From assembly GCA_022650485.1 (NCBI GenBank), contig JALCPP010000010.1:1-64000 (forward strand): DNA of 64,000 nucleotides, read 5' to 3'. Positions 56,376-64,000 of the stretch are shown one piece after another; the first letter of the stretch is position 1; the number at the start of each line of letters is the position of its first letter. A program made the translations under genes and the position numbers. Source of the DNA: Oscillospiraceae bacterium (lineage in GTDB: Bacteria > Bacillota > Clostridia > Oscillospirales > Acutalibacteraceae). The notes under the pieces are model-generated. The model made no database searches and was not told the origin of the DNA. It saw only the letters and a program-made list of their open reading frames with translations.

Positions 56376-57085
56376 AACAAATTGGGCAGACGCTGATTTC
56401 TTCGGCAAAACAGTATGGAATTTCCGTTTCTTCCCGGCAGGCAGAGCAGTTTCAGCTCTATTTGGAACTGCTGAGTGAATGGAACCAAAAAATGAACCTG
56501 ACGGCGCTGAAAGAGCCGGACGACATTGAGGAAAAGCATTTTCTCGACAGTATTTTGGTTCTGAAGTATCTTTCCGTTCCACAGGGGGCCAAGCTGATTG
56601 ATGTGGGGACCGGAGCCGGATTTCCGGGGGTCCCGTTAAAAATTCTTCGCCCGGATCTGGATTTAACCCTGATGGATGGACTAAATAAACGGCTGATTTT
56701 TTTAAAGGAGCTTTTGCAGTCTCTTTCTCTTAAAGCGGAATTGGTTCATCTTCGCGCGGAAGAAGGAGGAAGAAAGCCGGAATACCGCGAGCGGTTTGAT
56801 GTGGTGACGGCGCGCGCGGTTGCGCGTCTTCCGGTTTTATGTGAATACTGCCTACCCTTCTTAAAACAGGGCGGCACCTTTGCGGCGATGAAAGGTCCCG
56901 GTGGCAAGGAAGAACTGAAAAGTGCGGAAAAAGCCATCCGTTTGCTGGGGTGCGCTGCGGTTTCTTCGCCGGAATACACCTTGCCCGGCGGGGATGCCCG
57001 CAGCTTGGTGATGATTCGCCGCACCGGAGTCACCCCGGCGATGTATCCGCGCCACGGAGCAAAAATTGCCAAATCTCCGCTTTGA
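56372..57085 (+). CDS. rsmG: 16S rRNA (guanine-527-N7) methyltransferase
   Basis: 237 residues. The SAM site is DVGTGAGFPGVPLKILRPDL, preceded by the RsmG-specific WNQKMNLTAL and HFLDSI segments. It overlaps mnmG by four bases (ATGA), the usual order. It methylates G527, and loss gives low-level streptomycin resistance in other species. Confidence 0.96.
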   Translation: MKQIGQTLISSAKQYGISVSSRQAEQFQLYLELLSEWNQKMNLTALKEPDDIEEKHFLDSILVLKYLSVPQGAKLIDVGTGAGFPGVPLKILRPDLDLTLMDGLNKRLIFLKELLQSLSLKAELVHLRAEEGGRKPEYRERFDVVTARAVARLPVLCEYCLPFLKQGGTFAAMKGPGGKEELKSAEKAIRLLGCAAVSSPEYTLPGGDARSLVMIRRTGVTPAMYPRHGAKIAKSPL

Positions 57086-57557
57086 ATTATTTTCCACCAA
57101 ATTCATAAAAACGGTGGAAAACAAATTTAAACAGTGCGATAAAAAGAACCGCGTCAGCGGCTCTTTTTTTACGGTGGGACTGTCATAAGACGGATTTTTG
57201 CCTCTTTGCGAAAAAAATAAATCAGAGCCAAAAAGGGAGTTTTCAACAGCCTGATTTTTTTTGGTGGAAAGTTTTTTGATTTTTAGAATGTGCAAAATTT
57301 GCCATTCCTACGCGCTTTTTTAAGAGTTGGTCTTTTGCGGAAACATTGAAAAAATGGAGTTTTCAACAGAAAAATTTTATACTGTTCAAAAAGTATTACG
57401 AGTGAGTAAGCCAAAAAAAGGAAAAGAAAAAAGGCAAAATAAACTGAATGGTTTGGAAAAATCATTAAATAATATTTGTAAGTAGACAAGATTTTACAAA
57501 ATCCGGTTTTACTGCGTGCTATGCTTGTACCAGGGACAAGCAAAGGAGGCGGTCGAA
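57086..57557. other. rsmG-noc gap
   Basis: The gap is 472 bases and AT-rich. It holds a terminator at 57146-57170 and two copies of GGAGTTTTCAACAG (57236 and 57356 starts), exactly 120 bases apart, each containing TTTTCAACA. No gene is seen. The noc promoter should lie here, but no clear hexamer pair stands out. Confidence 0.5.
57146..57170 (+). terminator. Terminator of the mnmG-rsmG transcript
   Basis: GAACCGC-GTCA-GCGGCTC with one mismatch is followed by seven T. Confidence 0.75.
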
Positions 57558-58370
57558 TTGTTTTTTAAAGATAAGAGCAAAGTGGTAGAAATCAGCCTTG
57601 ACCAGATTCGGCCGAACCCGGCACAGCCGCGCCGGATCTTTCGCAAAGAAGAATTGCTCGGATTATCTCAAAGTATTTGTGAAAACGGATTACTTCAGCC
57701 CCTTCTTGTGCGAAAAGTAGCAAGTGGATATGAATTGATTGCCGGAGAACGAAGACTGCGGGCCTGCCGCATGGCTGGAATGAAAACGGCGTCTTGTCTG
57801 ATCAGCAGCTGCTCTTCAGACGAAAGTGCGGTTTTGGCCATGACGGAAAACATTCAGCGCAGCAATCTTGAAATTTTTGAGGAAGCGGAAGGGATCCGCA
57901 GACTCATTGAGCAGTGGAATATTACACAGGAAGAAGCGGCGGCTCGTTTGGGAAAGAGCCAGTCCTCCATTGCCAATAAGCTAAGGCTGCTCCGCCTATC
58001 GCAAGAGGAGAGGCAGAGGATTGTGTCCGCGGGGCTAAGCGAGCGCCATGCGCGCGCGCTGCTGCGGTTGGAAAACCGTGACCATCGCGAAGAAGTGCTG
58101 AACAAAGTCATTGACAAAGGTTATAATGTACGTCAGACGGAAGAACTGGTTGAAAAACTGCTTCAAGGCGGAAAAACATTGAGCCAGAAAAAAATTCCGG
58201 TCATTAAAGACGTGCGTATCTTTCTGAATACAATTTCTCATGCAATCGCCACGATGAAGCAAAGCGGGATTTCCGCACAGACCCTCCAGAGTGAAACGGA
58301 GGAGTATATTGAGTGTGTGGTAAGAATTCCAAAATCCCAAGCCTATGCGGGGGGCAAAAAACCCGCCTGA
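57558..58370 (+). CDS. noc: ParB-like nucleoid occlusion protein Noc
   Basis: 270 residues from a TTG at 57558, eight bases after AAAGGAGG. The ParB/Noc N-terminal domain shows ISLDQIRPNPAQPRR and GERRLRACRMAG. The helix-turn-helix is WNITQEEAAARLGKSQSSIANKLRLLRL. The shared position after rsmG is that of noc in Bacillus, and a second ParB lies after soj. No Noc-type palindrome was found in the window. It would keep division away from the nucleoid. Confidence 0.9.
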   Translation: MFFKDKSKVVEISLDQIRPNPAQPRRIFRKEELLGLSQSICENGLLQPLLVRKVASGYELIAGERRLRACRMAGMKTASCLISSCSSDESAVLAMTENIQRSNLEIFEEAEGIRRLIEQWNITQEEAAARLGKSQSSIANKLRLLRLSQEERQRIVSAGLSERHARALLRLENRDHREEVLNKVIDKGYNVRQTEELVEKLLQGGKTLSQKKIPVIKDVRIFLNTISHAIATMKQSGISAQTLQSETEEYIECVVRIPKSQAYAGGKKPA

Positions 58371-58415
58371 AAAAAAGTATAAGTTTTACTCCTATTTCCC
58401 TATATCATTTCCCGC

Positions 58416-58447
58416 AGAACGGGCCGGATAACATCCGGCCCGTTCTG
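58416..58447 (+). terminator. Terminator of noc
   Basis: AGAACGGGCCGGA (58416-58428) pairs perfectly with TCCGGCCCGTTCT (58434-58446). The tail is only moderately T-rich. Confidence 0.75.
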
Positions 58448-58549
58448 TTGTCTCTGTCTTACAACACAAAAAGGGACACCATGGCGGCATCTGTTTTTTA
58501 TTTTGTCCCCATAAACGCAGAAATACAGATCTATGTGTTTTTGGTGCAT

Positions 58550-58565
58550 TGTTTCACATGAAACA
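58550..58565. promoter_or_regulatory. parS site upstream of soj
   Basis: TGTTTCACATGAAACA, identical to the site in mnmG. It lies 200 bases before soj and about 115 before its predicted promoter, so ParB binding could also affect soj-parB transcription. Confidence 0.85.
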
Positions 58566-58666
58566 GTCAAGCCATCCGTCGTTTGAAAGGCGCATGGAAT
58601 GGTGCAAAAATGATGTCGAAGAACATGGAATTTCCGGAAAAACTGCTTTATCTTCCCATAGAGTCG

Positions 58667-58675
58667 TGCTATAAT
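58667..58675 (+). promoter_or_regulatory. Extended -10 promoter of soj-parB
   Basis: TG-C-TATAAT (TATAAT at 58670-58675) forms an extended -10 element 76 bases before the soj start. Confidence 0.5.
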
Positions 58676-58750
58676 GAAATCAATCTTCCCGCCTGTGCGG
58701 GAATGGACCCTGCGCGGCAAAAAAACAGCGCGCAGGAAGGGGGAAATGCT

Positions 58751-59515
58751 TTGGGTAAAATCATTGCGGTCACCAACCAGAAAGGCGGAGTCGGAAAGAC
58801 AACCACGGCGGTGAATCTTTCTGCTGCATTCGGCCTGAGAAAGAAAAAAACACTTTTGGTGGACGCGGACCCGCAGGGAAACTCTTCCAGCGGCGTTGGA
58901 ATTGATCGCAGAAGTCGAAAAAATACGGTGTATGAGATGCTGATCGGCGGAAAAACCGCGCAGGATGTCATTATGAAAACCGAATTTGAAAATTTAGACC
59001 TGCTGCCTTCCAGTATGGAACTGGCGGGGGCGGAAATTGAGCTGGTCGATCTGGAACACCGCGAGTCGCGGCTGAAAAATGCGCTGGCTCCGGTGAGAGA
59101 AGCCTATGATTATATTTTCATTGACTGCCCGCCTTCCCTTGGAATGATTACGACAAATGCACTGACGGCCGCCGATACGCTGTTAGTGCCGATTCAGTGT
59201 GAATATTACGCACTGGAGGGGCTGACCCAGCTGATGAACTCGGTTCGGCGCGTCAAGCGTCAGTACAACAGCCGGCTTCAGCTGGAGGGAGTTTTGCTGA
59301 CCATGTTTGATGGAAGGCTGAATTTGACCCAGCAAGTGATGGAAGAGGTAAAAAAATATTTTCCGCGCCGTGTCTGCGCTACGGTGATTCCGCGGACGGT
59401 ACGGCTTTCTGAAGCGCCGAGCTACGGCAGACCGATCCAGTATTTTGACCGTTCGTCCAAGGGGGCGCTCAGCTATAATGCCCTGGCGGAAGAACTGGAC
59501 GGCGGCGCACACTGA
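58751..59515 (+). CDS. soj: Chromosome-partitioning ATPase ParA/Soj
   Basis: 254 residues from a TTG at 58751, seven bases after AAGGGGG. The upstream frame to 58583 is not protein-like. The deviant Walker A is [19 protein letters not shown], followed by [16 protein letters not shown] and [16 protein letters not shown]. It works with ParB at parS to separate origins and modulates DnaA in Bacillus. Confidence 0.96.
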   Translation: MGKIIAVTNQKGGVGKTTTAVNLSAAFGLRKKKTLLVDADPQGNSSSGVGIDRRSRKNTVYEMLIGGKTAQDVIMKTEFENLDLLPSSMELAGAEIELVDLEHRESRLKNALAPVREAYDYIFIDCPPSLGMITTNALTAADTLLVPIQCEYYALEGLTQLMNSVRRVKRQYNSRLQLEGVLLTMFDGRLNLTQQVMEEVKKYFPRRVCATVIPRTVRLSEAPSYGRPIQYFDRSSKGALSYNALAEELDGGAH

Positions 59516-59573
59516 AACGGTAAAATGCCGGGCTTGCGGGGCAGGCCCGAGGAAATAGAAGGCAGGCGGTACG

Positions 59574-60428
59574 ATGGCAGGAAAAAAAGGTGGCTTAGGC
59601 AAAGGCCTGGATGCGATCTTTGCGGAAAATGATGTGGAAGGCGGCCGGACGGCCGTGCTTTTGAATCTGGAAGAAATAGAGCCGAACCGCGGCCAGCCGC
59701 GGCGTGAGTTTGACGAGCAGTCACTGCAGGAGCTGGCGGAGTCCATTCGCCAGCACGGAATTCTGCAGCCTTTGCTGGTCAGACCCATTTTTGGCGGCGG
59801 CTACCAGATCGTCGCGGGGGAGCGCCGCTGGCGCGCCGCGCGCATCGCTCAGCTGAAAGAAGTCCCAGCTGTTGTGCGTGAGATGAGCGACCGGGAAGTC
59901 ATGCAGCTCGCTTTGATTGAAAATCTTCAGCGGGAAGACCTGAATCCGCTGGAAGAGGCACAGGGGTACCTCTCTTTAATGGATACATACGGCATGACGC
60001 AGGAGGAAGTGGCCGGCACGGTTGGAAAATCAAGGCCGGCGGTCGCAAATGCACTGCGGCTTTTGAACCTTCCGGAAGAAATACGCACCATGCTGGAAAA
60101 AGGTTCCCTTTCGGCGGGCCATGCCCGCGCACTGTTGAGCTTTCCCACGCCCGCATTGATGCTGGAAGCCGCAAAAGCGGCGGAAAACGGCGCTTCCGTG
60201 CGGGAAATCGAACGGATGGCCCAGCGGGCGAATCATCAGCAGAAAGCCAAAAAAGCGGCTCCCCGCGTAAAGTTTTATGAGGAGACGGAACTCGCCCTGC
60301 GGGAAAACCTTGGCAGAAAAGTACATGTGACCGGAACCGCCAAACGCGGCCTGCTTCAGATTGAATTTTACGGGCAGGACGATTTGACTGAGTTAATCCG
60401 GCAAATTCATGACAATACTATAGAATAA
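59574..60428 (+). CDS. parB: Chromosome-partitioning protein ParB/Spo0J
   Basis: 284 residues. It begins KKGGLGKGLDAIF, as ParB does. The CTPase domain has IEPNRGQPRREF and GERRWRAARIAQL. The helix-turn-helix is YGMTQEEVAGTVGKSRPAVANALRLLNL. The C-terminal dimer domain ends LIRQIHDNTIE. It binds parS, spreads as a CTP-loaded clamp and recruits SMC. Confidence 0.96.
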   Translation: MAGKKGGLGKGLDAIFAENDVEGGRTAVLLNLEEIEPNRGQPRREFDEQSLQELAESIRQHGILQPLLVRPIFGGGYQIVAGERRWRAARIAQLKEVPAVVREMSDREVMQLALIENLQREDLNPLEEAQGYLSLMDTYGMTQEEVAGTVGKSRPAVANALRLLNLPEEIRTMLEKGSLSAGHARALLSFPTPALMLEAAKAAENGASVREIERMAQRANHQQKAKKAAPRVKFYEETELALRENLGRKVHVTGTAKRGLLQIEFYGQDDLTELIRQIHDNTIE

Positions 60429-60455
60429 GAATAATAAACCAAAGGAGCAACCGAT

Positions 60456-61736
60456 ATGATTGACATTAAACTGATTCGCAATAATCCCGATTTTGTCAAA
60501 GCCGGCGCTAAAAAGCGGGAGTATGACGCGGATAAAATCGTAGACGATATTTTGGCAATTGACGCCAAGCGCCGCGAAGTGACCGGCCGGGTGGAAAAAA
60601 TGCGTGCCGAGCAGAACGCCGCGTCCAAACAGATTCCGCAGATCAAAAAAGCGGGCGGGGATGCTTCTGACCTGATGGCGAAAATGAAGACGCTGTCCGG
60701 TGAAATTAAAAATTGTGATGCAGAGCTCAATGAGATTGAAGAAAAGCAGAAAGAGCTTTCACTGAGCCTTCCGAATATGCCGGATGAAGATGTGGTTGCG
60801 GGCGGCAAGGAAAATAATCAGCCTCTGCGCTATTTTGGCGAACAGCCAAAATTTGATTTTGAGCCGAAAAACCATGTGGACCTCTGCGAAAGCCTGCATT
60901 TGATCGACTATCAGCGCGGTGCCAAGCTGGCCGGCGCGGGTTCCTGGATTTACACCGGGATGGGTGCGCGCCTGGAATGGGCATTGATTAACTTTTTCAT
61001 TGCGGAGCATATCCGCGACGGCTACCAGTTTATGCTTCTGCCTCATATGCTGAAATATGAATGCGGCTATGTTGCCGGTCAGTTCCCGAAATTTGTGGAT
61101 GAAGATTACTGGATTAAAAACCCGACGACCAATGATAAAAAATTCCTGCTTCCCACCGCAGAGACCGCTCTGGTCAATCTGCACCGCGATGAAGTGCTGG
61201 ATATGGACGAACTGCCGAAAAAATATATTGGATATACGCCGTGCTACCGCCGCGAAGCGGGCAGCTACCGTTCAGAAGAGCGCGGCATGATCCGCGGGCA
61301 TCAGTTTAATAAAGTAGAGATGGTTCAGTACACCAAACCGGAGGATTCCGACAAGGCATTCGAAGAGCTGGTGCATAAAGCGGAGCATCTGGTGCAGGAG
61401 CTGGGGCTTCATTACCGCCTGAGCAAGCTGGCGGCGGGCGACTGCTCTTTCTCCATGGCGCGCACCTATGACATCGAAGTATGGATTCCTTCCATGGGTA
61501 TTTATAAAGAGGTCAGCTCGGCTTCCAACGCACGGGAATATCAGGCCAGAAGAGGCAACGTGAAATATCGCGGCGCGGATAAAAAGCTGCATTATGTCAA
61601 TACGCTGAATGCTTCCGGTTTGGCGACCAGCCGTTTGTTCCCGGCAATTGTGGAGCAGTTCCAGAACGCGGACGGCAGCGTAACGGTGCCGGAAGTGCTG
61701 AGACCGTACTTGGGAACGGATGTTATCCGTCCATGA
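60456..61736 (+). CDS. serS: Seryl-tRNA synthetase
   Basis: 426 residues. The N-terminal coiled-coil arm (about 30-100) binds the long variable arm of tRNA-Ser. Class II motif 2 is YIGYTPCYRREAGS...RGMIRGHQFNKVEMVQ and motif 3 is TLNASGLATSRLFPAIVEQFQ. It starts behind AAAGGAGCAACCGAT, and no T-box lies in the 28-base gap from parB. Confidence 0.97.
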   Translation: MIDIKLIRNNPDFVKAGAKKREYDADKIVDDILAIDAKRREVTGRVEKMRAEQNAASKQIPQIKKAGGDASDLMAKMKTLSGEIKNCDAELNEIEEKQKELSLSLPNMPDEDVVAGGKENNQPLRYFGEQPKFDFEPKNHVDLCESLHLIDYQRGAKLAGAGSWIYTGMGARLEWALINFFIAEHIRDGYQFMLLPHMLKYECGYVAGQFPKFVDEDYWIKNPTTNDKKFLLPTAETALVNLHRDEVLDMDELPKKYIGYTPCYRREAGSYRSEERGMIRGHQFNKVEMVQYTKPEDSDKAFEELVHKAEHLVQELGLHYRLSKLAAGDCSFSMARTYDIEVWIPSMGIYKEVSSASNAREYQARRGNVKYRGADKKLHYVNTLNASGLATSRLFPAIVEQFQNADGSVTVPEVLRPYLGTDVIRP

Positions 61737-62467
61737 AAACGGATTTAACCGCCGAATATGTGCGCCGCTTTACCGTTCCGATTTACGACGTAGGGCCGGA
61801 CAACCGGATGACGCTCGGCGCGGTACTGCGGCATGTGCAGGAAACCAGTGAGCAGCATGTGGACCTTTTGCATATCGGCTATGAAGAACTGCTAAAGAAA
61901 ACCGGGCTGGTGTTTTTCCTCGTGTGCAACCGGGCAAAGATTCACCGGCTGCCGTTTCACCGTGAAAAGATAGAGGTCCGCACGCATCCGCGCGGGCGCG
62001 GCGGGGTTCGGTTTTACCGCGATTTTAAATTTTACGATGAAGGCGGAACACTCATCATTGATGCGATGCAGGTGACGGTGCTGGCGGACGCGGCTACGCA
62101 CCGTGTCCGGCGTCCGCAGGCCTTTGTTGACCTGGGCATTTTTCATGACGAACCGGTGGACTCGCAGGAAAAGATGGTTCGCGCCGCGACTCCGGCAGAT
62201 TTGCCAAAAGTGGGGGAACGGCCGGTCTATCGGTCGGATCTGGATTCCAACGGACATGTAAATAATTGCGTGTATGCCGATATCGTTACGGATTTTCTTC
62301 CGCAATGCGAAGAAAGCAGGGTGTGCGGCCTGCAAATCGATTATCTGGGCGAAACGCCGCCGGGGGATTGCCTTCGGCTGTTTGCGCGGCATCAGGGCGC
62401 AGAAACGCTGATGCGCGGCGAAAATTTACACGGTTTGAGCTTTGAGGCGCGTATTCTGCATGAATAA
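61733..62467 (+). CDS. Acyl-ACP thioesterase
   Basis: 244 residues, two hotdog domains of the bacterial FatA-like family. The first starts FTVPIYDVGPDNRMTLGAVLRHVQETSEQHVDLLHIG. The second holds the active-site segment RSDLDSNGHVNNCVYADIVTDFL (Asn and His). It hydrolyses acyl-ACP and frees fatty acids. The start overlaps the serS stop by four bases, so the two are co-translated although functionally unrelated. Confidence 0.9.
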   Translation: MKTDLTAEYVRRFTVPIYDVGPDNRMTLGAVLRHVQETSEQHVDLLHIGYEELLKKTGLVFFLVCNRAKIHRLPFHREKIEVRTHPRGRGGVRFYRDFKFYDEGGTLIIDAMQVTVLADAATHRVRRPQAFVDLGIFHDEPVDSQEKMVRAATPADLPKVGERPVYRSDLDSNGHVNNCVYADIVTDFLPQCEESRVCGLQIDYLGETPPGDCLRLFARHQGAETLMRGENLHGLSFEARILHE

Positions 62468-62525
62468 TGGCCTTTTGTGCAAAAAATATTTTTTTAGTAA
62501 ATTTCAGAATATTTCAGATAATATA

Positions 62526-62555
62526 TTGACAAACCATATGTGTATGCGTTATAAT
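62526..62555 (+). promoter_or_regulatory. Promoter of the tRNA cluster
   Basis: TTGACA (62526-62531) and TATAAT (62550-62555) with an 18-base spacer lie 36 bases before the first tRNA. Confidence 0.85.
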
Positions 62556-62591
62556 ATGAAACGCTCCGCTACTTAAAGTCCGGAGTTTTGT

Positions 62592-62668
62592 GGCGGCATA
62601 GCTCAGTTGGCTAGAGCATTCGGTTCATACCCGAAGCGTCGTTGGTTCGAATCCAATTGCCGCTACCA
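62592..62668 (+). tRNA. tRNA-Met (CAT), elongator type
   Basis: 77 bases with encoded CCA. The acceptor stem GGCGGCA/TGCCGCT starts with a G-U pair. The anticodon loop is TTCATAC. The D and T arms are normal. The lack of the CGCGGGG acceptor and the paired first position argue against the initiator. Confidence 0.92.
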
Positions 62669-62674
62669 TATTAC

Positions 62675-62749
62675 GGCCCGTTGGTCAAGTGGTTAAGACA
62701 CCGCCCTTTCACGGCGGTAACACGCGTTCAAATCGCGTACGGGTCACCA
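62675..62749 (+). tRNA. tRNA-Glu (TTC)
   Basis: 75 bases with encoded CCA. The acceptor is GGCCCGT/ACGGGTC, and the anticodon stem-loop is CCGCC-CTTTCAC-GGCGG. Confidence 0.95.
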
Positions 62750-62755
62750 AATTGT

Positions 62756-62832
62756 GGACGCATAGCTCAGCTGGTTAGAGCGTTCGCCTCACACGCGAGA
62801 GGTCACAGGTTCGAGTCCCGTTGCGTCCACCA
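62756..62832 (+). tRNA. tRNA-Val (CAC)
   Basis: 77 bases with encoded CCA. The acceptor is GGACGCA/TGCGTCC, and the anticodon stem-loop is TTCGC-CTCACAC-GCGAG. Confidence 0.95.
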
Positions 62833-62839
62833 AAAGAAA

Positions 62840-62879
62840 CCGCATGAATCCTTACCGTTAGGGTTCATGCGGATTTTTT
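62840..62879 (+). terminator. Terminator of the tRNA cluster
   Basis: CCGCATGAATCC pairs with GGGTTCATGCGG (one G-U pair), followed by ATTTTTT. Confidence 0.9.
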
Positions 62880-63054
62880 GTGATACGGAAAATATGCAAG
62901 GAGTCTCTTTCAAGGCTTTATGTCAATCGTTGGGGTGACCCTAAAATGGAATGGTTGGGGAGCAGTGTCAAGCAGTTCCCTCTTTTGCGGTGCAGATTCC
63001 TGCGGAAGCGCTTTTGTTCGTGACTAAGCCATGCATGGGGAAAGCGGCCTGTCC

Positions 63055-63083
63055 TTGTATCCACATTGAATTAATGGTATAAT
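63055..63083 (+). promoter_or_regulatory. Promoter of the EpsG-type gene
   Basis: TTGTAT (63055-63060) and TATAAT (63078-63083) are 17 bases apart. The start codon is 37 bases downstream. Confidence 0.65.
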
Positions 63084-63119
63084 TTTCTATAAATTCAATT
63101 AAAGTGGAAGGAACATCCT

Positions 63120-64000
63120 ATGGCGGTTTACAACTTTTTAATTTTGCTGATTTTAATCCTTGGCTTGCTGCTTTGTGAGTATAAAAAATCAAATACCAAT
63201 ACCATTATTTTTTTGGCAGTATCCTCACTTGCTATGATTGCGGTCGCCTCTCTGCGCGCCGATACGGTCGGCATTGACTACAATCAGTACGCAACATATT
63301 TTTCGCAGGTGCGTGACGGCGGGTGGGAGTTTCTCATCAGTCCGGCAAACGGGTACCGCATTGAACCGGGTTACAGTTTGCTGAATTATGTGGTTTCATT
63401 GTTGACGGGCGACATACATGTTTTTATGCTTGTAGTGGCTGGAATTGTGGTTACGCTGACGGCGGTTCTTTTGTACCGTGTTTCACCTATTCCATGGATT
63501 GGCATGTTTGTATTTCTCAGCTTTGGTTTTTACGGCAATTCGCTCAGCTTTATCCGCCAGTGTATTGCCATTTCCATTTTTCTTTATTCTGTCGAATTTA
63601 TGAAGAAAAAGCAGTTTTTGCCGTATCTGCTGATTATTCTGCTGTCGTCTGCCTTTCACAAATCAATGCTGATTATGATTCCGGTTTATTTCATCGCGCA
63701 GATTCCGGTTAACTGGAAGTCCCTGCTTTCCTATAGCGGGATGGCTATTCTGGTTTCTGCCCTTACGTGGCCGTTGTTCCATTTTGTTACTCAATATGTT
63801 TATCGGGCTTATGCCACGCAGCAAGGCCTTTATTATATGATTGGGCGCAACTGGCAGACGGCGGCAATTCCGGTGATTACGGCGGCGGCGATTTTGATTT
63901 TAAAACCCTTTATTCTGCGGCGCGACGAACGAAATTGTATTTTAATTAATTTAGCGGTCTACTCCGGTTTGCTTTATATCATGACATGCCAGCATTTCTT
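63120..64000 (+). CDS. EpsG-family polysaccharide polymerase, partial
   Basis: At least 293 residues from ATG 63120 behind GGAAGGAA, cut by the window end. About eight hydrophobic helices are visible. The segment VASLRADTVGIDYNQYATYF and the later GFYGNSLSFIRQCIAISIFLYSVEFM are typical of EpsG/Wzy-like proteins (the R-x-D-x-G-x-D-Y motif after the first helices). It would polymerise repeat units of an exopolysaccharide or capsule. The gene probably opens a surface-polysaccharide region outside the window. Confidence 0.8.
   Translation, partial: MAVYNFLILLILILGLLLCEYKKSNTNTIIFLAVSSLAMIAVASLRADTVGIDYNQYATYFSQVRDGGWEFLISPANGYRIEPGYSLLNYVVSLLTGDIHVFMLVVAGIVVTLTAVLLYRVSPIPWIGMFVFLSFGFYGNSLSFIRQCIAISIFLYSVEFMKKKQFLPYLLIILLSSAFHKSMLIMIPVYFIAQIPVNWKSLLSYSGMAILVSALTWPLFHFVTQYVYRAYATQQGLYYMIGRNWQTAAIPVITAAAILILKPFILRRDERNCILINLAVYSGLLYIMTCQHF

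Noticed and set aside
62642-62938. 98-codon frame across the tRNA genes
   Set aside because: It translates tRNA-Glu and tRNA-Val and their terminator.

Overview
The window is a piece of a low-to-mid GC Firmicute chromosome and it spans the replication origin. Gene content and synteny point to a member of the Clostridia, most likely the Oscillospiraceae/Acutalibacteraceae group: rubrerythrin, an RNA-binding Jag protein, Noc plus Soj/ParB, RemB, a GldA/F/G-like ABC operon, an ECF thiamine transporter, DUF1015 and a DUF2089/YvlB/YvlD operon. The family assignment is an inference from gene content, not a database result. No complete mobile element, CRISPR array or rRNA operon was seen.

Layout. 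1-6000: hairpins, a coiled-coil protein, a DUF975 membrane protein, and a glycine-betaine type OpuA transporter (ATPase, permease and two near-duplicate binding lipoproteins). 5973-7890: a secreted bacteriocin-like protein whose stop codon overlaps the start of a 52-residue two-helix membrane protein, then about 1 kb without a recognisable gene. 7891-11177: ilvBNC on the minus strand. 11295-13325: a MATE pump and a TetR regulator, each preceded by the same ATGAAT-N7-ATTCAT inverted repeat. 13659-15369: an AT-rich accessory patch with an exported protein, a SurA-like exported protein and a small membrane protein. 15370-19206: a VTT membrane protein, an MFS exporter and the DUF2089/YvlB-like/YvlD operon, one gene of which carries an in-frame nonsense codon. 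19437-24358: a C1q-like protein, endonuclease IV, Tex, a VOC protein and a DUF1624 membrane protein. 24514-28621: thioesterase, HAD phosphatase, TPP riboswitch with thiT, Nudix hydrolase and DUF1015. 28957-33806: the Gld-like ABC operon. 33906-37753: a VOC fragment, a DUF2975/HTH pair, rubrerythrin, an alpha/beta hydrolase and the GTPase YchF.

The origin core runs from 38071 to 60428. On the minus strand dnaA, dnaN, yaaA, recF, remB, two zinc-ribbon membrane proteins, gyrB, a membrane protein and gyrA read away from the origin. On the plus strand rpmH, rnpA, yidD, yidC, jag, mnmE, mnmG, rsmG, noc, soj and parB read the other way. The divergence point is the AT-rich dnaA-rpmH gap. Three parS-like palindromes lie in recF, in mnmG and before soj. 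A 75-bp tandem repeat of four full units and one partial unit fills the mnmE-mnmG gap. After parB come serS, an acyl-ACP thioesterase, tRNA-Met, tRNA-Glu and tRNA-Val, and the start of an EpsG-type polysaccharide polymerase cut by the window end.

Many start codons were moved from the longest open frame to an internal ATG, GTG or TTG with a well-spaced Shine-Dalgarno sequence. TTG starts are unusually common among the origin genes. The most interesting items are the secreted-protein/small-membrane-protein pair, the 75-bp repeat array, the recurrent 9-mer TTTTCAACA in gaps near the origin, the paired TetR operators and the nonsense-interrupted gene.
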